DNA from: Branchipolynoe longqiensis | Taxonomy: Eukaryota > Annelida > Polychaeta > Phyllodocida > Polynoidae | Assembly (NCBI GenBank): GCA_030323885.1 | Contig: CM059192.1 | Location: forward strand, 2,349,934-2,413,933 | Direction of reading: 5' to 3' | Length of the DNA: 64,000 nt | Shown here: positions 13,001 to 25,000 of the stretch, piece after piece | Layout: the number at the start of each line of letters is the position of its first letter | How positions within the stretch are numbered: the stretch's first letter is position 1 | Notes under the pieces: model-generated | The model's input: the letters and a program-made list of their open reading frames with translations, nothing else | Database searches by the model: none | Told to the model about the DNA's origin: nothing | Made by a program: the position numbers and the translations under genes

Positions 13001-16000
13001 GAAACTGCACAGCAGCTGTGTAGAAACTACATCAGATGTGCAGAAACTGTACATCAGCTGTGTAGAAACTGTACAGCAGCTGTGTAGAAACTGTACATCA
13101 GCTGTGTAGAAACTGTACAGCAGCTGTGTAGAAACTGTACAGCAGCTGTGTAGAAACTGTACAGCAGATGTGTAGAAACTGTACAGCAGCTGTGTAGAAA
13201 CTGTACAGCAGCTGTGTAGAAACTACATCAGCTGTGCAGAAACTGTACATCAGCTGTGTAGAAACTGTACATCAGATGTGTAGAAACTGTACAGCAGCTG
13301 TGCTGAAACTGTACATCAGCTGTATAGAAACTGTACAGCAGATGTGTAGAAACTGTACAGCAGCTGTGCAGACACTGTACAGCAGCTGTGCATAAACTGC
13401 ACAGCAGCTGTGTAGAAACTGTACAGCAGCTGTGCAGACACTGTACAGAAACTGTAAGCAGCTGTGCAGAAAATGTACAGCAGCTGTGCGGAAACTGTAA
13501 GCAGCTGTGCGGAAACTGTACAGCAGCTGTGCAGAAACTGTACAGCAGCTGTGAAGACACTGTACAGCAGCTGTGCAGAAACTGTACAGCAGCTGTGTAG
13601 AAACTAGCTGGAGTTGTGAGTGTTGAGAACTGCTTGTGGCGCACCTTGATGAGGTCTTTCTTGTCCTGGCGCCGTGCCCAGATTAACACGGCCACGTAGA
13701 GCAACAGCACCAGCCCCACCGTGACGAACACCGGGATCGCCTCCAGGAAGTTCGCCAGCGAAAAGACGGTCGAGAAGTCGATGGTGTTCGGGGGCACGAC
13801 GAAGTCACCGCCGAACGACGTCAGGTGGTTGCACTGACACTGCGTCATGCGGATCGTCGTCAGGTTGCCCACCTGTGTAAGACAAGACGCGCGTCAGAGA
13901 GGTGCCAAGTAGGTGAGAGTGTGAGTAAGATCTCTCTAATACATAAATTGTAAATAGAGAGATATAGCATGGCCGAGAGGAGGAAGGGTGGTGGGAAAAT
14001 CTTGAAAAAAAAGTTTCCGCTTTTCCAGTTGTAAAAATATGTCAAAATTAGGGCGTGTATTATTATACATTTGGTCGGTGTTATGATATACTTGGTCTGT
14101 AGTATTATAAGATTGTATACGTGTCAGTATCAAAACATACTGAGGAATGGTTTATATTGGCCAAAATTCCAGAGATGTTATCTGCACCTTAAATCTAGCT
14201 ATTGTAATGAGAGCATATTTTACTTGTTTTATTTAATGTAGTTTTTATTTTTTCATGCTGTCGGTCGTAATGCGACAAAGACTGCTTTTATTTCTTAACC
14301 ACCGCTATTTCGTGCGGTTATGCATTTCATAAAAGCTGCTTGCAAAGTGTTGAAGGGCTGCTGGCTTTTGCAAGTTACTAGCACTCTCTCAGGGAGCAGA
14401 TGAAGGTTTCACACCGGCAAGCACACGTCAAGACAGAAGCAAACTATTTGTCGCTGCAGTGGATGGCCGGGAGATGTTGGGAGTTCCATTCATCACTGCC
14501 CTTAATGCTGCACGGAAGCATGGTTTTTCTGTTAGGGTTTGCTCCCATAGCCTTTGATTCTATCAAAACCCTATACCACAAGGCAGTGGTTTATAACTTT
14601 GCAAGGCAGGGGCATCAAATTCCCTGAAGTACTTTAGCAGATAGGTACTGCAATACCTGCATACCATCCGGTGTTATTCCAAAAGCATAAGTTTAATGTA
14701 GTAGAGGTGTGAAATAATGTGAAATAATATAATTCCCTTCTGTAAGTATTAGAAAGATATATTTTGTATGTTTTAGATCCCCTTTAAATTCTAAGAATTA
14801 TGGTGATGTTACCTAGTCTGTAAATACTCAGCATTTATAGGTAAATCATGACAATTATATATCTATTAGTCAGTCTCCACTGTGAGGGGGGGGGGGCTGT
14901 CCGCTGCTGTTATTCATGGCCACCTCGTCTCTCCTCATTATCAGTGTTGCTGGGGTCGGAGTCACCCCAATGAGAGCCCAGGTTACTGGATGGATACTCT
15001 GGCCTTCTAAAATATCTACACATTTATTAAATTTGGTGTGTCAATGGTGTCTATAATTCATGTAGTAAATTATGCTTTTGGAATAACACCAGAAGTTGGT
15101 GGCCACATTATATTATATTTGAGATAACAATTGTACTGATTCAATCATTCTATCTATGTGTGTCCACAAGTCAGTCTGATTGTTATTTTTAAGAGCACTA
15201 AAATATCTGAAGCTCCTAGCTTGCTGTGGGAGGAGCCATGTTGTATTATTCCTTGATAAGGCTGGTGATTAAAAGATAACAGACAGACACATGGATTTGC
15301 TGCAACCACCCAGATAGCACACAGCCGTCGGCCCGACGTCGGCTATTGGTCGGCCCGTCGCCACCGACTTTCCATCGTCGGGCCACCGTCGGGCTGACGG
15401 TGGTGTTCCGACGTTAGGGTTCAATCCCTTTCCACTTTTGAGTCACCGTCGGGCCACCGTCGGGCCGACGGTGGTGTTCCGACGTTAGGGTTCAATCCCT
15501 TTCCACTTTTGAGTCACCGTCGGGCCACCGTCGGGCCGACGGTGGTGTTCCGACGTTAGGGTTCAATCCCTTTCCACTTTTGAGTCACCGTCGGGCCACC
15601 GTCGGGCCGACGGTGGTGTTCCGACGTTAGGTTTCAATCCCTTTCCACTTTTGAGCCACCGTCGGGCCACCGTCGGGCCTACGGCGGTAGCCCGCCGCTG
15701 GTTTGCATTCATTTTCCACATTCGAGCCACCGTCGGCCCACCGTCGGGCCGACGGTGGTGGGCCGCCGTCGGCCCACCACCGTCGGGCCGACGGTGTTGA
15801 TACGCGGATGCGCAGTTCGTTAAATATGTTTTTCAGCTCGAGTCGCGATCGTTGAGCAGCGTTCTTTTTCAACAAATAACTCCAGAAATCGGCGGAATTT
15901 TAAGGAATTATTTTACAGGTTTGTTTATTAATATGTTTAGATTATTTTGTAAAAGTTTTGTAATTTATTACGATGTATTAATGGAATTATTTGTGTTAAT

Positions 16001-19000
16001 ACGATTTGAACTACCCGTACGGAATGTTGACGAAGGACCGCCATCTTGGTTTTTTCCGAGAAGACACTGTCACTATAGTGTCAATACATACAGGTGCAAA
16101 ATATTACTTTTATTCAAAATTAATAGATATCAAGAACCCTAACCTTATATATTTAATATAATCTTTTTGGTAACGATGTTGTCTATATGTGTACCAAGCG
16201 ATTTGTTTCTACGTGGTGTGGTTGTAGAGATATTTCACTTTTTCTGTATTTAATTAAGCACTAACCCTAACCCTAACCCACACATCTTTACCAAAAAGAT
16301 TATATTAAATTCATAAGGTTTTCTATTAATTTGGAATAAATATATTGTGTCGGGTCTACGGCGGCAGCCGCTGTCGGGCCTACGGCGGCAGCCGCCGTCG
16401 GGCCTACGGCGGCAGCTGCCGTCGAGGCGACGGCGGGAGGTTGGACAAAACAACGTCGGCCTGATGACGATTTCCACCGTTGGCCCGACGGAGAGGCCGA
16501 CGGAGAGGCCGACGGAGAGGCCGCCGTCGGGCCGACGTTGGCCCGACGGCTGTGTGCTATCTGGGCAGAAGGTCTCCTTGTCATTCACTGTTCCTGCCTG
16601 CAGAAACATTCGCCATCCAGAGCCAGAAGAGTATTTTATATACTATTTCATATTATTTTATAGAATTATTTTAGCCAAAGTTTTATACAGTGATAAAAGT
16701 CCTAAAGTAAACAAAAAAAGTGTATATTTGACTCTCTGTAGATTTCCAGACATTCTTTTCATGGAAATCAGTGAAAATTAGGTATCTTTCATGCGTCAAT
16801 AATTCATAGCCCTAGCTAGGAACTTTTGCTTGGGAAATGCAGATAAATTCTTGGAATGGACGAGTGCCGAAGGCACGAAGCACTAGGGTGGTTTGAGGGA
16901 ATAGTTTTAATCTAGAGGCTCTGAAATGCCATTTCCAGCCATTTCAGTGTCGTTATGTAGCAGTCACACTACGACGACAAGGTAGGGACGACAGCCCGGC
17001 GGCTGGGATTTTGTGAAATCCCGACGACCTATGCAAATTCGGGCTAAGTTGGACGACAATCGGACGACATCCGGACGACATCGGGACAACAGACGGGACG
17101 ACAGCGGGACGACAGTGTCTGTGTGTCTGTGTCTGAGTGTGTGTGACTCTGTGTCTCTGTGTGTGTCTCTGTGTGTGTCTGTGTCTCTGTGTGTCTGTGT
17201 CTATGTGTGTGTCTGTGTCTATGTGTGTTTATGTGTGTGTATGTGTGTGTGTCTGTCTCTGTGTGTGTCTGTGTGTGTGTCTGTGTGTGTGTGACTCTGT
17301 GTCTCTGTGTGTGTCTCTACGTGTGTGTTGGTGTCTCTGTGTGTATGTGTCTATGTGTGTCTGTGTCTATGTGTGTCTATGTGTGTATATGTGTGTGTCT
17401 GTGTGTGTGTCTGTGTGTGTGTGTGTCTGTGTGTGACTGAGAGTGAGAGTGAGGCACACACAGACACAGACACACACACAGACACAGACACACACATAGA
17501 CACAGACACACACATAGACACAGACACACACAGAGACACACACAGATACACACACACAGACACACATAGAGACAAAGACACACACACACACATATACACA
17601 CATAGACACAGACACACACATAGACACAGAGACACATACATGGAGAGAGAAGCAACTACAGCTTAACGACAAGACGACAGTGCCGCGACAGTGCGACAGT
17701 GCCGCGACAGTGCCGCGACAGTGCCGCGACAGTGCCGCAACCTCGGCTGTCGTCTGCTGTCGTCGAAGTTTTTCAACATGTCCAAAATCCCCGCGACAAC
17801 TCGGCGACAGTCGAGAAAGAGTGGGGAAACTGGAGGTGTCGCGGCGGCACCTGCGCGGCACCTGCGCGACAATCAGCGACAATTGACGACAGACCGGAAG
17901 TGGGTGTCGCAGGGCTGTCGCCGCTGCTTGTCGTCGTAGTGTGACTGCTACATTACATACTGGCGGTTTTTTTGTGGGGGGGGGGTAATTACGTAATTCT
18001 CCCCACCCTCGCTAGCTACCGCCCTGAGATGAAGAGGCCAGTTCGTAAATTTACCCAGCAGCCACCGGAGCTCCAGGTGTCGTTCTCCTTGTCCCAGAAG
18101 CGGCACCCAGACAGGAAGACGCGGAAAGTGTAGGTCGAGTTGCGTTTCGCACCCGGCTTGGCGTTGTAGCTAATGACGCTCTCTGCAATCAGTTTGAGTT
18201 GAGTGGAGTTTTATTTTCACTTTAGCACAAAATGATACAAGTATATTTGTTATATCTTTTGTGGGATAGATCACATATATGTAGCATTGATAACATACTT
18301 AAAACACAGAGGTAAACAAATTATTTGACTTGCTATCAATTAATTATCAACATCGTAACATAGACACCAGTTAGGTGGTCCGTGTGAAAGTACGTCTGAA
18401 CATTTTGACTTCTGGATACTGAATGCTTTATTCACACCCCAGGGCTCGCTGAACCTGCCGGCTAAACTTTCCATGACGTCATCTCATTTACATAATCCTT
18501 TGTCCAAACGTTTGCATCTCATTATCATACATTAGCCACATGCCTATACATCTATTACGCATATATCACAGTGCCCAGTTTAAAAGAATAACCCAACTAC
18601 CAGCGCTTAAATTCATGTAGACTTTGTCACAGTATTATTTCTACATACAGGATAATACCGTGACCCATAAATGTTGACCCGCTATCCATGAAATACAAGG
18701 CTCGACTTTTACACAAAGTCTACAGGAAATTCCTGATGTTTTAGTAACAAAAAAAACGAAGGTTCACTCTTAAATGAGATCAACTTTTAATCGAGCATAT
18801 ACGCTAGATGTTTTGATTTTACACATACCAAAAAAAACAACAAAATATATTAAAAGATATATTTTGCTTTCATCGAAATGTGCATCTTCAAAGAGGAAAA
18901 GTCGGTGTCTCTGATGACGTCACAGCACTTACTGATGAGCTTGACCCCGATCTTGTAGGAACCGTTGAGGGCCGTCATGTCGGTGTTGGGGAAGAAGGTG

Positions 19001-22000
19001 TGTCGCAGGTCATCGGCATCGTCGGCGTCCTCGATCGGCCACGACTCCATGTCGAGGTTTGGGATGAAGCCCTTGTCGTCGTAGTACGTCTCGTTCGGGA
19101 AGTCCTGGGGGGGGGGGGGGGGGAGTGATGGTGGCGTGTTGGTGGGTGCACTTTGGTTTGGTAATTGGACATTTATTTATTTAAACAAGATGTTTGCCTA
19201 AAGTTGCATAATCCAATGGCTTTTGGATTTTTACCTTATTTTTTAGATAAATATATCAAATTGATCATTATGATCTACTAATCATTAGTCCGGGGTAATT
19301 TTGATGAAAACTTGATAATTTTGGAGAAATTTGAGCTGAAGAACCCAAAATAATTTTGGGAAGTTTCCAAAACTCTTCTCGCTATTGATATCTCGTGATG
19401 ACCACCTACTGTGGAATGAGGTAATTCAAATATAATGGTTTGAATGAGGACAATGCTAATGAGGCCATGAGTTTGACCTACTTGGTTAATGGTGTCCCTC
19501 CTTAATGGCTGTCTCAATTTAGATATCCAATGAGATGGGGTCATAAATCCACCGATTATTCTGTCCATGCTGTCCCAAAACCTTAGCTAATGCACCAGTA
19601 TCTAAGTTGGATATATATAATCAAATGTAGGAAAGTGCTTTGGTTTTGAAAACAAAAATGTTTCATCGGACCATGCAACTTTCAGGACGTGGCCTTGACC
19701 TTCCTTCCATAGTTTTTTTATAGTTTCCTTTTGCACATTAGTTGATTAAAGTTGCATAGTCTGATAGTTTTGAGTTTCTGTTAATTTTCTGAGATAAACA
19801 TATTAGGTTGATCGTTATAATCTACCTTACTTTATTTTGAAGTAACTTTTATTTTAAATGGCTAACTTTTGAGATATTTGAAGTGTAGGCATGCAGAATT
19901 AACTTTGGCAAATACGCCAACATTCTGACACCATAGGTTTCTGCAGAAACAGGTTCTATTAGTTCTGTCAGACACTGAACATACTTACCATGTACTTGAC
20001 ATAGATCTGTCAGACACTGAACACACATACTGTGTACATGACGTAGTTCTATCAGACAGTGACTACAGACTTACTGTGTACTTTATGTAGTTCTGTCAGA
20101 CACTGAATACAGACTTACTGTGTACTTGATGTGATTGTCAGACACAGAACAGACTTAGTGTACTTCATGTAGTTGTCTGACACAGAACAGACTTACCATG
20201 TACTTGATGTAGTTGTCAGACACAGACCACACTTACCATGTACTTGACATAGTTCTGTCAGACACAGAACACACTTACTGTCTACTTGACATAGGTCTGT
20301 CAGACACAGAACACACTTACTGTGTACTTGACATAGGTCTGTCAGACACAGAAGACACTTCCTGTGTACTTGACGTAGTTCTATCACACACTGAACAGAC
20401 ATACTTTGTACTTGATGTAGTTCTGTCAGACACTGAACACACTTACTGTGTACTTGATGCAGTTCTGTCATACACAGAACAGACTTACTGTGTACTTGAC
20501 ATAGTTCTATCACACACTGAACAGACATACTTTGTACTTGATGTAGTTCTGTCAGACACTGAACACACATACTGTGTACTTGATGTAGCTCTGTCAGACA
20601 TGGAACACACTTACTGTGTACTTGACATAGTTCTGTCAGACACAGAACAGACTTACTTTGTACTTGATGTAGTTCTGTCAGGCACTGAACACACTTACTC
20701 TGTACTTAACATAGTTCTGTCAGACACTGAACAGAATTACTGTGTACTTAACATAGTTCTGTCAGACACTGAACAGACTTACTGTGTACTTGACATAGTT
20801 CTGTCAGACACTGAACACACTTACGGTGTACTTGATGTAGACCTCGAACTCGTCATCTGGGTTGGCGGGGCGGATGATGACGTGAATGGACGAGTCGTTC
20901 GAGGTGACCCCGATGTTGTGGAAGTTCATCTTGCTGCTCGTCTTGGTCGATGAGATGAGGGAAAGCTTGGCGGGCGGCACTTTGTCAGGGCTGCCTGCAA
21001 AGGGAACGCCGCATCCTGTACAAGTTTGCTGATGCCACTTTGCAGCTGTTGAATAACAGACTGGGTGACTTCTAGGTCTTTGTGTGTTTGATTGTAATTG
21101 TAGTAGTCTGCGCTGATCTTTGAGGCAAGGAGCCACATGGACAGGTAGACATGGATATGTTCATTGCATCAGGGAGACTAGGTGGTGTAATGGTTAGCAC
21201 ACAGGCTCAAAATGCAAGAGGTAGGGGATCGAATCCTGCTCTAGGTGTAATATTTTCCAATTTCATCACCCCCCCCCCGACACCCTATGACACTGGTTGT
21301 CACGACATGGATCCTATAGCCTACAAGCTACAAGTTGTACAGTTGTTGAACCCACCATGTGTGTTTATACGTAAGTGCATTGCCTGTATGTATGTAATAG
21401 TAAGCATTAAACCGATTTATGGGCGCAAACCATTTAAAAGATGATTTTGGGATTATGTAGATAATAGTTGGGATGATTTATTTAAATTGTCTTGGTCAAC
21501 TATAGCTTTGTGGTTAGTATAGGCTTTATTAGTTCAGTCAGGTATTACATGGTGGAGGTTATACTTTGGTAATTGGTGTTGCAATTTATTTTACTTGACG
21601 TGAAGTTTTTGTTTGTTTTTTGTTGTTGTTTTACGTCCTAATAAAATCTAAGGTAATATCAGGATGGGTACCGACTTGTGACAGTGCACACTCATGGCAA
21701 CTTTATAGTGCTACCCCACTGGGAGACTAGGCAGCCAGTACAATGACCTGATATCCCACTCAGTCACATTATCCTGACACTGAGCCAACCAGTCCTTGTC
21801 CTATCCTAATAATGCCGAGCGCATGGCTAGGAAGCGACAAGTATAAATTTTGAATAATGCCAAGCGCATGGCTAGGAAGCGACAAGTATAAATTTTTAAG
21901 TCATTGGTTTGACTCGACCAGGGTTCTAACCCACGATCCCATGGTCTACCAACACGTGAGACGGACACTCTAACTCATTCGGCCATCCCGTCTGGTCACT

Positions 22001-25000
22001 TGACGTGAAGAGAAGAATAAGAAGAATTAGAAGCCGGAAAGTTGACAGTGTCAGTGACAGCGTCAGTGAGTTTCAGTGACAGTGACAGTGTATGTGACAG
22101 CATCAGTGACAGTGTCAGTGACAGTGTCAGTGACAGTGTCAGTGACAATGTCAATTGCAGTGACAGTGACAGTGTCAGTTATAGCATCAGTGACAGTGTC
22201 AGTGACAGTGACAGCATCAGTGACAATGTCAGTGACAGTGTCAGTGACAGCATCAGTGTACGTCACCATGACAGTGACAGTGGCAGTGACAGTGGCAGTG
22301 TCAGTGACAGTGACAGTGTCAGTCACCGTGACAGTGACAGTGACAGTGACAGTGCACCTACCTTCGATCCAAATGTCGATGGGTTCGGCGGAGTCCTCGA
22401 CCACAATGGCGGTTCCGTTCTCGTCCGTGAATGACAGCGACTTGACGTCAGACTTAATGTCACTCGCCGTGTCGCTGTACGTGAACGGGTTTGGAGACTT
22501 GATTGACTGGACAGATGCAAGATAAATAAACAAAGGCAAAAAAAACACTCACACAACTAGCAGGGATGAAAGTGGTCTCCAACAAAAGTCGCGGAAATCA
22601 AGTCAAGCGAGATCTTGGCGCCAATGGTGAAGTTCCGCGAAAATGCGGATTTCCGCCCATAGGATTAGCACAGTCAGGGAATCACGGCAAAAATGCCGGA
22701 AGTCAGGTTTCACCCGTCTTTGTTGTGACTGTATTAATACTATTATCGCCTATGCCTAACTTTCTCGTCTCGGTTTTATGTTCTAGTAACATCTAAGATC
22801 ATATAAGAACAGGACTTGAACTAATCAATCGCTATATATATATATCTATATATCAAATATATTGACAATTTGTGAGCGTTAATTATTAAATTAGTGAATA
22901 TCAACAATCGGGGAAATCCGCAAAATCGCGGAGATAGAGATAGTGGCAGCAGACACGCTTACCATACTAGTCTAACATAGTTACCTCCCCGTATGTTTCC
23001 TTTTTCTCTTATCTTGTTCTTTACCTGTCATTCATGTGACAATGTTTTGCTTATTTCCCTGTAATTGCCTATCTATATTGTTGTAGATTTGTTTACTGTG
23101 TAGAGGCAATTGTCATTAGGGCTGGAAGACCAGTGCATTAGCACTGACAACATGTTATTCAGAGGAATAAAAACACTTGAACAACAACCAATATTAACCC
23201 CGGAGTTAGATAACATTGTTTAATGGGGCTTTAGAAAAGCAAAACTTGTTATCTCGATTTGATCCTGCATACCCAATTTCGATATTAGGGTTCATATCGA
23301 TTTTAACTTCAAATTCCAGGACATTCCAGGATTTTCAAAGATTTTACAGTGCAAAATCACAGGACGTTTTAAAGATGTTTATTAAATTACACTCAACTAC
23401 AGCTGTCTTCATACTTGATTCACCGTGTAAGATGTGAAGTGTAAATAAGCATAAAACAAAACATTGAACGCAAGTAGACTTTTCATATAAAATTTAAGAG
23501 GCAGGATAACAAACCCACAAAAATCATTGTAAATACAAAACATCACTGATTGAAGTTGGGGTACATTGGAGAAAATAGGATTTAAAATAATATCATCATA
23601 ATTTTTTCATTTTCCAGAATTGTAAGGATCTTCAAGGCCCCCCCTCCCCTGCCACCACCCTTAACCATCATGAACAAACCATCAACACACCGAACATCCT
23701 ATACAACTATCAATCTGTTTAAACACATCGAAAATTATATAAGACAGACAAAATGTCTTGTCAACTCTGAACTTAACTTGTTTTATAAGAGAAAAAATGT
23801 AACCCACAACGATTATTTGAGTTGCCCCGAGTATACACCTTCTACTCGGTGCTGCTCCTCATTTTTGCATGAACTACAGTGACTGTTGCTGTACATTATA
23901 CAGCAGGAGCCACTCACTTAATTCTACAGGATCGGTGCTGTAACTAATACAGCACTGATCAAACTTATTCTAATAGTAAGATGGCCGGAAGACCAGTGCC
24001 CCGGCGCTGACAAATGTCATGTTCAGATGAATAAATACTTTACCAAAAAAAAAAAAAAAAAAAAATGGGGCAAATGAAGTTCAAGACTTTTCAAGGCTTT
24101 CCATGCCCCGTACAGACCCTGATAATATATTATGGCTATGTGAACAGAGTCAGTCAGATGTGCCTCCCTTTTAAGTACGAAACTAGCATCCATTGAAGGA
24201 TGACCACTGACTCCGCCTCTCACCGTTCCACATCACTGAACGCGCAGTTACAACCTCCGCTCTTGGCTTAGTTTCGAATATCAACATGTCTGCCAGCATC
24301 TCAAATAATATATGCTTAGCAGCTGCTCAGTGTGGCTGTATTTCTGCCATGAGCTAAAAATAGATATATTTCAAGTCAAATTAAAGTTGCATAGTCCGAT
24401 GCTTTTGAGTTTGTGTCATTTTTCTGAGATAAATATATTGAATTGATTATTACATTCTATGTTTCTTTAGTCTGAAGTTACTTTTATTTTACTTGGCTAA
24501 CTTTTGGGATATTTGAAGTGTAAACATGTCAAATTAGTTTTGGCAAGTACATCAAAACTCTGACACTATAGGCTTTAGCAGTAACATGTTCTATTGGATT
24601 GGTTCAGTATTCCCTTCTATGTGGCGACAAATGCTTAATAAGTGCATCAGTATCGAAGTTACATATTTAGTAGTCTGTACATGAACTCCACTACCACGCG
24701 GTGGAGGCAGATACTATGCTGCACATCTACACAGTTACACTGAACTGCACTAGGTGGCAGCACGATAGCCACCGGGCAGAGCCCCGACTGGGCTGCCCTC
24801 TACTGCGTGTGGCTAGCACACACCCCACCCACCTATAGAGGCAACGTGGGACCTGGTGAGTTAGGGGGTGGGTCAGTTGACTGTTGACGCCGTAGAGAGC
24901 GGATAGGTTTTGTAATAAACCAGTTGAAGCGTACTATTACTCAATCTTGGCATTCTTCCGTGAGTGTGTGGCAGTGTGGAAGACCGTGGACCATCACAGA

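Noticed and set aside
12181..13644. In-frame extension of polycystin exon 13 into [11 protein letters not shown] repeats
   Set aside because: The GTGCGC donor at 13644 gives a better match to the family at the next exon (K-x-G-x-x-PLEDN) and keeps phase; the extension is array sequence.
16261..16279. Chromosome end or internal telomere
   Set aside because: Only three CCCTAA units, in the middle of a foldback element.
17013..17882. Cys/Val/Leu-rich and Thr/Asp/His-rich open frames on both strands
   Set aside because: Translations of the TGTGTC/GACACA arms of foldback FB3; no start context or homology.
20213..20953. 246-codon plus-strand open frame ([14 protein letters not shown] repeats)
   Set aside because: It arises because the 42-bp array unit is divisible by three. 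It runs antisense across polycystin exon 10 and has no splice or family support.
22323..22556. Alternative minus-strand frame through exon 9
   Set aside because: Wrong phase with exons 8 and 10; a shadow of the true exon.
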